From Bacteroidota bacterium (GTDB lineage: Bacteria; Bacteroidota; Ignavibacteria; Ignavibacteriales; Ignavibacteriaceae): a stretch of DNA of 64,000 nucleotides. The notes beneath the pieces are model-generated. The model ran no database searches. It was not told where the DNA came from and saw nothing but the letters and a program-made list of their open reading frames with translations. Below are positions 47,994-56,893 of the stretch, one piece after another. Location: positions 124,001-188,000 of the forward strand of contig JAKAGV010000009.1 in NCBI GenBank assembly GCA_021815405.1, in the 5' to 3' direction. Numbering within the stretch: position 1 is the stretch's first letter; every line of letters starts with the position of its first letter. Position numbers and translations under genes: made by a program.

Positions 47994-48188
47994 ATGGGAG
48001 ATAAATTGCAGAACAAGCAGTGGTCTATTAAAAATGGAGATTATAAAAGAAGAAGCGATGATCATTATTTGAATATGGATGAAATTAGGAAAAGAGAAAA
48101 GATTAAGAGAATTATTGTTTTAACAATTCTTTTAATTGTTGCCTTCAGCGCAGAATTTTTTGTTCTGCGACAAATTGCTAAGATGTAG
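47994..48188 (+). CDS. Small single-pass membrane protein
   Basis: The 64-residue protein is polar and basic at the N-terminus (KNGDYKRRSDDHY, IRKREKIKR) and ends in one membrane helix (IIVLTILLIVAFSAEFFVLR), so it should be an inner-membrane protein with a cytosolic basic tail. I do not recognise a family. No good ribosome site precedes the ATG, but a strong intrinsic terminator 27 bases after the stop supports real transcription. It is a plausible regulator of a membrane complex; that is a guess. Confidence 0.55.
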   Translation: MGDKLQNKQWSIKNGDYKRRSDDHYLNMDEIRKREKIKRIIVLTILLIVAFSAEFFVLRQIAKM

Positions 48189-48214
48189 CTTCTCCATTTT
48201 TATATAGAAAAAAT

Positions 48215-48254
48215 AAAAAATCCGGAAAGTAAGATATACTTCCGGATTTTTTTT
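48215..48254 (+). terminator. Intrinsic terminator
   Basis: The stem AAAAATCCGGAAAGTA and TACTTCCGGATTTTT, with a five-base loop and a T-run of eight, is a textbook Rho-independent terminator. It follows the small membrane protein gene. Confidence 0.9.
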
Positions 48255-48269
48255 GAAAACAATTATTGA

Positions 48270-48391
48270 CTGAAGTTACTTAATTGTCATGCTGAACTTG
48301 TTTCAGCATCTATATACATTTTAAAAATAAAGATTCCGGAACAAGTTCGGAACGACAAATTAACCAATTTATTCATTTTGGGTAACTTCAG
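48270..48391. repeat. Dispersed long palindromic element, copy 2
   Basis: The outer arms CTGAAGTTAC (48270-48279) and GTAACTTCAG (48382-48391) are exact reverse complements. The inner core 48285-48357 opens TGTCATGCTGAACTTG and closes CAAGTTCGGAACGACA. The same core is found at 11296-11367. This copy ends at the base before the phosphatase stop codon. Confidence 0.75.
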
Positions 48392-49081
48392 TTATTGAAT
48401 ATCTCTCAGCTTCGTATCAACTGAAATTACTTCAAGCAGCTTATTATTATCTATAATTACGGCGCTTAGTTTATTGCCGCTGTATGCAGAAGTATCTATA
48501 TAAACCACGTTGCTGTACATATCAAACATAACTTCTTCACGCCTTGTATGACCAACTATCTGCAGCTTTCCTATATTCATTAACTCGCTTCTTGTCCATA
48601 AAATACCGCGTGTTTTATCCAAATCGTTCCTGAGAATATTCTCTAACTTTATAGTGTTGCTTAAAAAATTCTTAGGAAGGTTCGATTCATAAAATTTTGA
48701 GATTCCCGCATGCGAAATAAAACAATCAGGCAAATCGATAAATATAGGCGCACGAATAATAATATTTAGATGCTCTTCAATTTTGTTGAACCTATTGTTA
48801 TAGGAATCAAGTGTCTTTTCGTATCCGTTATAAATCCAGGCTTCGCCAAGTTCGCTTGCAGGATTATGAATAAAATAATAGAACATATAGTCATGATTCC
48901 CGGGTGTAAATTTTATTCCCTCTTCTTGGATAAAGTCCAATACTTCCAAACTGAAATTACCTCTATCTACAAGATCTCCAACGCTATAAATTTTAATCCG
49001 TGAATATTTAGCTCTAATTTTATCTACCAGTTCTTTAAGCGTTAAATAACAACCGTGTATGTCTCCTATTACTGCAATCAT
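48392..49081 (-). CDS. PPP-family metallophosphatase (diadenosine tetraphosphatase/serine phosphatase-like)
   Basis: The 229-residue protein shows the metallophosphatase signature in order: GDIHGC (near 6), GDLVDRGN (near 55) and GNHDYMF (near 92), plus a later SHAG and GHT. Length and motifs match bacterial PPP phosphatases that act on phosphoserine/threonine or bis-nucleoside tetraphosphates. It is soluble. No kinase partner is next to it, although PrkA-type kinases are encoded 3-10 kb away. Confidence 0.92.
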   Translation of the reverse strand: MIAVIGDIHGCYLTLKELVDKIRAKYSRIKIYSVGDLVDRGNFSLEVLDFIQEEGIKFTPGNHDYMFYYFIHNPASELGEAWIYNGYEKTLDSYNNRFNKIEEHLNIIIRAPIFIDLPDCFISHAGISKFYESNLPKNFLSNTIKLENILRNDLDKTRGILWTRSELMNIGKLQIVGHTRREEVMFDMYSNVVYIDTSAYSGNKLSAVIIDNNKLLEVISVDTKLRDIQ

Positions 49082-49217
49082 AATTATCGAAACATATAAA
49101 TAAATCTAGTGCAAAATGTAATCAAAAATTCTTTCTAATTTTGGTCAAAAGTAAAAGAATAAAATTAAATGGAAGCTGATAGGAGTTCACTTCCCTGGAT
49201 GAAACTTTAAAACTCAC

Positions 49218-50573
49218 TTAGATATACTTATTTTCTTTAGCGTATTCAAGAAGTTTATCCCGAAATGCCGGATGAGCAATGCTTATAAGTGCCTTTGCTC
49301 TCTCACTAATTGGTTTACCAAAAAGCTGAACACTTCCATATTCGGTAACTACGTAATGAACATCTCCTCTTGTTGTTACTACACCGGCACCAGGTTTCAG
49401 AAAAGGAACGATCCTTGATATCTTTGAATCCTTTGTGGTAGAAGGCAGAGCAATAATCGGTTTGCCGCCATCCGAACGACTTGCACCGCGAATAAAATCG
49501 AGTTGTCCGCCAAAACCGCTGTAAAGTTTTTGTCCGATTGAATCAGAACAAACCTGACCGGTAATATCGATTTCAATCGCAGAATTGATCGCCACCATTT
49601 TATAATTTTTTGCAATTACAAAAGGATCATTCACATATTCCTGCCTGTGAAATTCAATCATCGGATTATTATTTATAAAATTGTAAAGCTTCTTCGTACC
49701 AAGAACAAATCCGGCAACAATTTTACCAGGATGTAGTGTTTTCATTTCATTTGTAATTACGCCCTTTTCAACAAGTTCAATTGTTCCATCGGAAAACATT
49801 TCGGAATGAATTCCTAATGCTTTCCTGTCTGAAAGATATTTTAAAACAAAATCAGGAATTGCGCCAATTCCCATCTGAAGAGTTGAACCATCTTCTATAA
49901 GTTCAGAAATATTATAAGCAATCTTTTTATTTATCTCAACTACTTCAGGACTTGCATCCCGTTCACCTTGACGAAGCTCTGCAATTTCTTCATCTACTTC
50001 AACAATGTAATTAATTTTATTTATATGAATGAAGCTGTCACCGAGCGAACGTGGCATATTTTTATTCACCTGGGCAATAACTATCTTAGCTTTTTCCGCA
50101 CCGGTCTTTGTCAATCCAACTTCTACACCAAAACTGCAAAATCCATGCTCATCAGGTGGAGAAACGTGGATCAACGCAACATCAAGATTGATAAATCCTT
50201 TAGCAAACAATAGCGGAGTTTCATATAAAAATATAGGAGTAAAATCTGCTCTGCCATCGCGAACAGCTTCCCGGCTGTTTCCTCCTATAAAAAATGCGTT
50301 GTGCCTAAAGTGTCCTTCCATCTCAGGCTTCATGTAAGAAACATTCCCAACAGCCAGTGCATGCATAATCTGAACATCATTTAATTCATCTTTTCTTTTT
50401 ACAAGTGCATTGATTAAAGCAGTTGGGAAAGCACAGTTAGAATGTGCAAGTATCTTATCTCCTGATTTAATTACTTTAACAGCTTCATCGGCAGTGACAA
50501 TTTTTTGATTGTATGACTGCAAGATATTAAACGGTATCGTATTCTTTGACTTTATTTCTTCAATAGCAACCAT
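49218..50573 (-). CDS. Acetyl-CoA hydrolase/transferase family CoA-transferase
   Basis: The 451-residue protein belongs to the Cat1/4-hydroxybutyrate CoA-transferase family: PTALINALVKR, ALIHVSPPDEHGFCSFGV, QMGIGAIPD, catalytic glutamate in GIHSEMFSDG and GGQLDFIRGASRS. It moves CoA between acyl donors such as acetyl-CoA and butyrate, succinate or 4-hydroxybutyrate; substrate cannot be fixed here. The KGD enzyme in this window makes succinyl-CoA, so a succinate link is possible. It lies 54 bases after the alanine dehydrogenase stop on the same strand. Confidence 0.92.
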   Translation of the reverse strand: MVAIEEIKSKNTIPFNILQSYNQKIVTADEAVKVIKSGDKILAHSNCAFPTALINALVKRKDELNDVQIMHALAVGNVSYMKPEMEGHFRHNAFFIGGNSREAVRDGRADFTPIFLYETPLLFAKGFINLDVALIHVSPPDEHGFCSFGVEVGLTKTGAEKAKIVIAQVNKNMPRSLGDSFIHINKINYIVEVDEEIAELRQGERDASPEVVEINKKIAYNISELIEDGSTLQMGIGAIPDFVLKYLSDRKALGIHSEMFSDGTIELVEKGVITNEMKTLHPGKIVAGFVLGTKKLYNFINNNPMIEFHRQEYVNDPFVIAKNYKMVAINSAIEIDITGQVCSDSIGQKLYSGFGGQLDFIRGASRSDGGKPIIALPSTTKDSKISRIVPFLKPGAGVVTTRGDVHYVVTEYGSVQLFGKPISERAKALISIAHPAFRDKLLEYAKENKYI

Positions 50574-50627
50574 ATTGTTCCAAATTTTTCTTTGCTCTTT
50601 TGGAGCTAAGAAGTTTCTATTTCTAAT

Positions 50628-51749
50628 TTAATTCTTTGAAAATACTCTAAGCTTTCTATATTCAAGGCTAAAGACATTGGCAATCGCTTCGTTAGAACAA
50701 TATCCTTGATATGTACAGACTCCCTTTGAAAGTCCACTGTCGCCAAGCAGTGCATTAGCTAAACCATTTTCGGCAATGCACATAATATAACCAAGCGAGG
50801 CATTATTTAATCCGTAGCTTGCTGTTTTTGAAACAAGTGCCGGCATGTTTGGTACACAATAATGAATAACATCATGCATAACATAAATAGGATCTGAAAT
50901 CGTAGTGACGTGGCTTGTCTCTATACATCCCCCCTGATCAATCGAGACATCGATTAATACTGCACCTTTCTTCATCTTTGTCACCATTTCTTCAGAAACG
51001 AGATGTGGAGTTTTTTCTCCCTTAATTAAAACAGCGCCAATGAGGACATCAGCAAATTTTACACCTCGTGAGATGGTGTAAGGATTTGCCATCACTGTAG
51101 TAACTTTTTGTTTGAAAGTTGAATCAAGCTTTCTTAAGCGGTTTAAGTCTTTATCAATAACAATTACTTGCGCGCCTCGTCCTAATGCGGCTCTTGCAGC
51201 AGTCGTACCTACAACCCCAGCACCAAGTATAACAACAGCAGCTGGGGCAACCCCTGTAATCCCCCCCAACAAAATTCCTCTTCCACCTTTTACATAGCTT
51301 TCCAAATATCTTTCTGCAATCTGTATAGAAAGTTGACCGGCAATCTCACTCATTGAATGAAGCACCGGAAGTCCGGTTTCATTTTCGATAAGTTCGTATC
51401 CAATAGCAGTTACATTTTTTTGAAGCAGCTTTTCAATTGTATATTTGGTACTCACTGCAAGATGAAGAAAGGAAAAAAGTATTTGATTTTCCTGAAGTAA
51501 CTCTGTTTCGCCGTTCGATAAAGGAGATACTTTTGCAACAAGTTCCGAACGGTGATAAACTTCTTCTTTACTGTAAACGATAGTAGCGCCGGTTTGCGCA
51601 TAATCCTCATCGCTTAAGTTGCTTCCTTCTCCGGCACCGCTTTGAATGTAAACAGTATGCCCCGCTCTTATCAAAGCATCAACTCCAGCCGGCGCAAGCG
51701 CAACTCGCTTCTCTTCGAATATGTTTTCTTTTGGTATCCCTATTCTCAT
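50628..51749 (-). CDS. ald: Alanine dehydrogenase
   Basis: The 373-residue NAD-dependent enzyme interconverts L-alanine and pyruvate plus ammonia. Signature parts are MRIGIPKE with the RVAL lysine/arginine region, SMSEIAGQLSIQ, the Rossmann GAGVVGTTAARAALGRGAQV, and SIDQGGCIETS with CVPNMPALV. The length matches Ald and rules out the longer PntA transhydrogenase. It sits between the CoA-transferase and the D-hydroxyacid dehydrogenase on the minus strand. Confidence 0.96.
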   Translation of the reverse strand: MRIGIPKENIFEEKRVALAPAGVDALIRAGHTVYIQSGAGEGSNLSDEDYAQTGATIVYSKEEVYHRSELVAKVSPLSNGETELLQENQILFSFLHLAVSTKYTIEKLLQKNVTAIGYELIENETGLPVLHSMSEIAGQLSIQIAERYLESYVKGGRGILLGGITGVAPAAVVILGAGVVGTTAARAALGRGAQVIVIDKDLNRLRKLDSTFKQKVTTVMANPYTISRGVKFADVLIGAVLIKGEKTPHLVSEEMVTKMKKGAVLIDVSIDQGGCIETSHVTTISDPIYVMHDVIHYCVPNMPALVSKTASYGLNNASLGYIMCIAENGLANALLGDSGLSKGVCTYQGYCSNEAIANVFSLEYRKLRVFSKN

Positions 51750-51851
51750 ATAAAGAAAATAATTTATTTTACTTGATTAAACCTACCTATTAAGATTATA
51801 ATTTTCAACTGTTAGAATTGATATTATATGTTTTATGAAAAGCGAACCAAT

Positions 51852-52817
51852 TTAAACCGGAGTAATGGCGCCTTTGCCTGATAGAATTGAAATTACATTT
51901 CTAGCAGCAAGCAAAGCCATATTAGTTCTCGCTTCTTTAGTAGCGCTGCCGATATGAGGTAAGATAATTACGTTATCTAATTTCAACAAAGCCGGGTTTA
52001 TATTCGGCTCGTTTTCGAATACGTCTAAACCGGCACAAAATAGTTTCCTTTTCTGTAAATGCTTGATCAATCCTTCTTCATCAATTATCTCTCCGCGAGA
52101 AGTATTAATCAGAAAAGCTGTATTCTTCAGCAAACTCAATTTTTCTTTATTCATGAAGTGAAAAGTTTCTTTCGTCAACGGAAGATGTATTGAAAGAAAA
52201 TCTGAAGTTCTAAGCAGTATATTGGTTGAAACTTTTCTTGCCCCGGTTTGTATTTCAAGTTCTTTGTTTCTTCCTTTTGATGAGTAAATGACTTTCATTC
52301 CGAACGCTTTTGCGCGCAACGCAGCAGCCGAACCAATTCTACCTGCACCTAAAATTCCGAAGGTTTTATTTTTCAACTCTACTCCCAAAAGAAGATCGGG
52401 CTTCCAACCCATGTATTTACCTTCTTTCAGAAATTTTTCTGCTTCGATAATTCTTCGTGCACAGGTTAAAACTAATGCCATTGTAAGATCTGCAGTTGAG
52501 TCAGTTAAAACATCGGGAGTATTTGTCACAATGATTTTTTTCTTCTTAGCATATTCAACATCAATATTATTGTAACCTACTGCGTAATTAGCAATTACTT
52601 TGCAGTTTTTCATCTTATCAATTACATTTTTGTCGAACTTCTCTGTTAAGAGAGAGATGACCGCATCAGCTTGTATAATATTTTTGAGAAGAATTTCTTT
52701 GGGAATAACCGAATCCTTTTTATAAACAGAAACATCCAAACCGCTATCCATTAAAAGCTTAATGGCTTCGGATGGGATTTTTCTAGTTATAAAAACCTTG
52801 GCTGATAATTTTTTCAT
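51852..52817 (-). CDS. D-2-hydroxyacid dehydrogenase (glyoxylate/hydroxypyruvate reductase-like)
   Basis: The 321-residue protein has the family layout: an N-terminal catalytic half with NYAVGYNNID, the Rossmann GILGAGRIGSAAALRAKAFG near 150-170, NTSRGEIIDE, GLDVFENEP and the catalytic pair ending LPHIGSATKEAR. GyaR-type glyoxylate reductases are the nearest match by pattern; the substrate may also be phosphoglycerate-like acids. Its ATG lies eight bases after the SpmAB stop, so it is likely co-transcribed with that gene. Confidence 0.93.
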   Translation of the reverse strand: MKKLSAKVFITRKIPSEAIKLLMDSGLDVSVYKKDSVIPKEILLKNIIQADAVISLLTEKFDKNVIDKMKNCKVIANYAVGYNNIDVEYAKKKKIIVTNTPDVLTDSTADLTMALVLTCARRIIEAEKFLKEGKYMGWKPDLLLGVELKNKTFGILGAGRIGSAAALRAKAFGMKVIYSSKGRNKELEIQTGARKVSTNILLRTSDFLSIHLPLTKETFHFMNKEKLSLLKNTAFLINTSRGEIIDEEGLIKHLQKRKLFCAGLDVFENEPNINPALLKLDNVIILPHIGSATKEARTNMALLAARNVISILSGKGAITPV

Positions 52818-52825
52818 TTCAATTA

Positions 52826-54460
52826 TTAATGTCCGAATAACATTCTTACAATAAATACCGCACCGAGTATACCTGCAAGGTCTGCAATTAAACCAGCAGC
52901 TAGAGAATGGCGAACATTCCGAATATTTACAGCGCCGAAATAAACTGCAAGGACATAAAAAGTTGTTTCAGAGCTACCGTATAAAGTTGAAACAAGGATA
53001 CCGATAAATGAGTCAGGACCATGCACTGAGATTATTTCTGCCATAACTCCAAGCGAGCCGCTGCCAGAGAGAGGTCGCATCAAAGCCATCGGCACTGCTT
53101 CTGCTGGCATCCCGATTAAACTTGTAATGGGATGAAGTAGAGAAACCAACCAGTCCATCGCACCGCCTGCTCTAAAAATTCCTATTGCAACCAGCATTGC
53201 AACTAGGTAAGGAATTATTCTAACTGCTATGTTAAAACCTTCCTTGGCACCTTCCACAAACTTCTCATAAACTTTTACTTTCTTAATAGCTCCGTATCCG
53301 ATAAAAACTATAATCAATAATGGAATTGCTATGGTAGAAAAAATCTGAATAATATTTTTTATCAATTCAGGATTTATAAATCCAAGTGATGATCCAATCA
53401 ATTTTCCGGCACCGGAATAAACTATCAATAAAATAAAAAGCACTATGAACAAGAATATCGAAATGCCTTTAAAATTATTCTTGAACCAATCAACTATGCT
53501 TCCGTTTTTAATTGGAAATTTTTCAAGAGTCTTTGCCGCTATAATTCCGGCAATTGTAGCACAGAAGGAACCGAACAAAGATGTACCGATAATAATTGCC
53601 GGCTCACTGCTGCCTGCCGCCGCACGAATTGCAATTGCGGTAGCTGGAATCAAAGTCATCCCAGCAGTATTTATTGCAAGAAAAGTACACATTGCGTTTG
53701 TTGCTGTGCCTTTATTTGGATTCAATGCATCAAGCTCCTCCATAGCTTTTAAGCCGAAAGGCGTAGCTGCATTCCCGAGTCCCAAAATATTTGCCGACAT
53801 ATTCATTATCATAGAACCCATAGCTGGATGATCCGGAGGAACATCTGGAAATAATCTTTTAGTAATTGGTTTTAATAGTCTGGCAATAATAGCAATTAGT
53901 CCAGCTTCTTCGGCAACTTTCATAACGCCAAGCCAAAGTGCCATTATGCCGATAAGCCCGAGAGAAATTGTAACGGCAGTTCCAGCATAATCAAGAGCAG
54001 CATTTGTTACATCTTTTATTTTAACAAATGAGATATCTTCAAGCATTATCTCTGCTTTCGCTTCAGAAGGAGTAATAATGCTGTCTAATTTTATTTTTCC
54101 AGTTAAATCATCTTTGTTGCCGGAGGCAGCCGCCATTGTCTGCCAGATTTTTGGATCATCATTTCCTACCTTGAAATAAATGGTACTTGCATTTTTATTC
54201 CCATAGGTAGTAATGCTTACCGGAATTTCTATGTCAGATGAAATTTTTTCATTATAAAAATTATTGAATACAGATTTATTGACAAGGAGTGTTGCACTGT
54301 ATGTTTTTTGAGTACTTGAAAAGAAAGGCTCATTGAAATTAATAATTACCGGCAGCGGTTCATTGTTTCTAAATTTATTTTGGCTTTGGTCAATCAGGTC
54401 GGTAGTAACTGCTGCACCAATTCCCAAAAATAAAAGGGCAAGCCAGACATAATTCAGCAT
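52826..54460 (-). CDS. SpmA-SpmB fusion, nucleoside-recognition (Gate) domain membrane protein
   Basis: The 544-residue protein joins the two spore-maturation proteins SpmA and SpmB into one chain. Gate-domain motifs NILGLGNAATPFGLKAME (SpmA half) and ALMRPLSGSGSLGV with GSSETTFYV (SpmB half) are both clear, in about ten membrane segments. Between the first helix (about 1-20) and the SpmA core is a soluble region of about 130 residues not present in the stand-alone proteins. In Bacillus SpmA/SpmB affect spore core dehydration; in non-sporulating bacteria the transported substrate is unknown. Confidence 0.93.
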   Translation of the reverse strand: MLNYVWLALLFLGIGAAVTTDLIDQSQNKFRNNEPLPVIINFNEPFFSSTQKTYSATLLVNKSVFNNFYNEKISSDIEIPVSITTYGNKNASTIYFKVGNDDPKIWQTMAAASGNKDDLTGKIKLDSIITPSEAKAEIMLEDISFVKIKDVTNAALDYAGTAVTISLGLIGIMALWLGVMKVAEEAGLIAIIARLLKPITKRLFPDVPPDHPAMGSMIMNMSANILGLGNAATPFGLKAMEELDALNPNKGTATNAMCTFLAINTAGMTLIPATAIAIRAAAGSSEPAIIIGTSLFGSFCATIAGIIAAKTLEKFPIKNGSIVDWFKNNFKGISIFLFIVLFILLIVYSGAGKLIGSSLGFINPELIKNIIQIFSTIAIPLLIIVFIGYGAIKKVKVYEKFVEGAKEGFNIAVRIIPYLVAMLVAIGIFRAGGAMDWLVSLLHPITSLIGMPAEAVPMALMRPLSGSGSLGVMAEIISVHGPDSFIGILVSTLYGSSETTFYVLAVYFGAVNIRNVRHSLAAGLIADLAGILGAVFIVRMLFGH

Positions 54461-54568
54461 CGGCAGTTTCTCATAACTTTGTTATTTTGCTTAGCCGGAT
54501 GAACTAAATTGTATGTAATTTGAAAATTTCTATCCAGAGCATCCTCTGTTTATTTAAAATCAAAAAGA

Positions 54569-55033
54569 TTATCCGCCTGTCTCTTCCAGAGCCTGAATTT
54601 CTTCGGAATCAATTATTATAATATTTTCCAAGACAGAAAAATCAATATTATCGTTGTCATTCTTTTTATATTTCTGAATATATCCCTGTCGAAGTTCTTC
54701 TGCCAGTTTCTGATCATCCACTTTTCTTACTGCTCCACGTACGGTAATTGAAAAGACATTGTATGTTGGTTCGTAATCCATGCTTTTAGGCTTCTTTATC
54801 TTTCCAAACCTTAAAACTGAAAAAGAGACAATCGAGTCAAGATGAATGGAAGTTGCAATCTCATTTTCATCATTAAAAAAAACGAATATATTTTTATCCT
54901 TGTAAATATATGGTGTAACAAGCTGTATTAGCTTCTCATTTGTCAGGTTTACAGCAAGTACTCCTGCCATCGATGTCTGAAGTTCTTTTTCAATGAGCTC
55001 GATATCCCTAATTTGTACAATATCTTTTCGCAT
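54569..55033 (-). CDS. Flavin-binding split-barrel (PNPOx-like) protein
   Basis: The 154-residue protein has the short split-barrel pattern: AGVLAVNL, a central strand with FFNDENEIATSI and VSFSVLRFGKI, then V-F-S-I-T-V-R-G-A-V-R-K-V. Members bind FMN, F420 or haem; the cofactor cannot be read from sequence alone. It has no signal peptide. It is a single gene on the minus strand, 108 bases upstream of the SpmAB gene. Confidence 0.75.
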   Translation of the reverse strand: MRKDIVQIRDIELIEKELQTSMAGVLAVNLTNEKLIQLVTPYIYKDKNIFVFFNDENEIATSIHLDSIVSFSVLRFGKIKKPKSMDYEPTYNVFSITVRGAVRKVDDQKLAEELRQGYIQKYKKNDNDNIDFSVLENIIIIDSEEIQALEETGG

Positions 55034-55248
55034 GATTTTCTAATTTTACAAATTTTTAGTTTTAATTTTTCTAATGGTATCAACAATATAAAACAAACTA
55101 AGAAAATTTAAAATAGCAGGATAAAGAAAAATTTTATGAGGAAAATTTAACAAGCTGCTTTTAAAATTGAATTATAATTCATAAAAATATTTTTATATGT
55201 ATAACAAATAAATTATCTTTAGAAAGTCATTTGTTAAAATAAAGGGTT

Positions 55249-55263
55249 ACTTGATATTCAAGT
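55249..55263. promoter_or_regulatory. ACTTGA-TAT-TCAAGT operator candidate
   Basis: A perfect 15-base palindrome, ACTTGATATTCAAGT, lies 25 bases upstream of the AraC gene start, where an autoregulatory site would be expected. Confidence 0.4.
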
Positions 55264-55288
55264 ATTTTTATATAGCAAATCAATAGGT

Positions 55289-56095
55289 ATGGAGTCAATA
55301 TTTTTATTACCTTCGCCAAAGTGTTCACTTCTTGTTTTTCGATATATGTTTTTGAGGTCGGATAAAGAAGAAGATGCCATCAATGATGCTTTTGTTCCTA
55401 ACGAAGCTACAGCGATAGTATTTCATTTTAAATCTCAGGCATTTTTAATTGAAAAACATAAACGGGCGCTTCTTCCTTCTTTTTTTCTAGTTACACCGAC
55501 AATGAAACACCTAAAGGTAAGCATAAATAGTCCCTTTGATACTATGGTTATATTATTTAATGCTTCCATATTTTCGCGATTGTTTAATGTAGTGCTAAAT
55601 AAATCCTCAAAATCAAATTATAAAGTAATTGATCTTTTTAATGGTTATCCGATTCGTGATTACTTAGCAGAGCTGAGTTCATTTGAAGAAAGGGTAAACT
55701 TTTTTGAGTCCTATCTTTCTAAAAATATTATTCCTCAAAACTATCAACCCGACATAATTGATCAGGTATATAACAAAATTATGATTAACGGTGGAACTTT
55801 TGGTATAAGAGAAATTCTGAAAGATTTCTCAATTAATCCGCGAGTCTTTAGAAGAAATTTCAAGAAAAGAATAGGACTTAGCGCCAAAAACCTTAGCCGT
55901 ATTGTACGCCTGAATAATGTTTGGGATCAATTGGAAAGCAAATGCTCGCCGGATATTCAAGATTTAATTCTGAATTCTGGATTTTATGATCAATCACATT
56001 TCATAAATGATTTTAAAAACTTAACAGGCGAATCTCCTTTGAAATTCATAAATAAAAATTTGAGAAACATAAAACTACTTTCAGGCAAGCCTTAA
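55289..56095 (+). CDS. AraC-family transcriptional regulator
   Basis: The 268-residue protein has an N-terminal beta-rich ligand domain typical of Bacteroidota AraC regulators (about 1-150) and a C-terminal double helix-turn-helix (about 165-262) with FGIREILKDFSINPRVFRRNFKKRIG and GFYDQSHFINDFKNLTGESP. AGG lies three bases before the ATG. It could regulate the barrel and propeller genes that follow on the same strand, or itself through the palindrome upstream; both are inferences. Confidence 0.88.
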   Translation: MESIFLLPSPKCSLLVFRYMFLRSDKEEDAINDAFVPNEATAIVFHFKSQAFLIEKHKRALLPSFFLVTPTMKHLKVSINSPFDTMVILFNASIFSRLFNVVLNKSSKSNYKVIDLFNGYPIRDYLAELSSFEERVNFFESYLSKNIIPQNYQPDIIDQVYNKIMINGGTFGIREILKDFSINPRVFRRNFKKRIGLSAKNLSRIVRLNNVWDQLESKCSPDIQDLILNSGFYDQSHFINDFKNLTGESPLKFINKNLRNIKLLSGKP

Positions 56096-56259
56096 TTTTT
56101 CTTCCGACGTACATTTCCAAATTAATTTACCTGCAGCTTAACGAAGCTTATTAATTCAGTCCGTTTTTTACAATAAATAAAACTCATAAAATTTTAATTT
56201 TCATTTGTTATTCTATAAAAAATTATAATTCATCTTTTAAACAAAAAAAAGGAAAACTT

Positions 56260-56799
56260 ATGAAACGGAGACTTTCTATTTCTGTTGTGTTCATTTTACT
56301 TGTTATTGGGTTTTCAGTACAAACAGCAACTGCACAGTTCAGTAACGGTAAAAACTATGTCGGCCCACACTTAGGATTGAGCGGCATTGGCAGTACTCTT
56401 ACATTGGGGCTAGACTATGAACGCGCCATAACAAATCCCGGCGAAGCCGGACCTGGTATTATCGGAATCGGCGGTTTGTTTGATTACTACTCTTATAGCG
56501 AGGACTATTTTGCCGATGCCGGGACCTGGACATATATTGATTTCGGCATTTCAGGAATGTACCACTTTGTATTGGACAATAATAAGTGGGACCCATTCGT
56601 TGGACTTGTACTTGGATACGAAATAGCCAGCTGGAAATGGAAAAATTCTTATTATGGCAGCTATAGTCCTACTGCAGGTGGTTTCACTTTAGGTGGTAGT
56701 GCCGGCATTAGATATTTCTTTGATGATAATTGGGCTGCACAAGCTCGCATTGGATTTGGATTTTATATTTTAGCTGTGGGAGTGGACTACAAGTTCTAA
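56260..56799 (+). CDS. Outer membrane beta-barrel protein
   Basis: The 179-residue protein has a signal peptide ending AQF (about residue 26) and then strands with glycine/aromatic alternation (YVGPHLGLSG, GFTLGGSAGIRYFF), ending in GVDYKF, the C-terminal strand recognised for barrel insertion. AAGGAAAA precedes the ATG. It resembles small OmpW/OmpX-like barrels but no specific family is clear. Confidence 0.82.
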   Translation: MKRRLSISVVFILLVIGFSVQTATAQFSNGKNYVGPHLGLSGIGSTLTLGLDYERAITNPGEAGPGIIGIGGLFDYYSYSEDYFADAGTWTYIDFGISGMYHFVLDNNKWDPFVGLVLGYEIASWKWKNSYYGSYSPTAGGFTLGGSAGIRYFFDDNWAAQARIGFGFYILAVGVDYKF

Positions 56800-56893
56800 T
56801 ACAAAAGATTCTTTATCAATATTACTATTTAATAATTTTAATCGTTTCGATAAAAATCTAAATAAATTAAAACTAATTTAAAAAGGATGGAAA

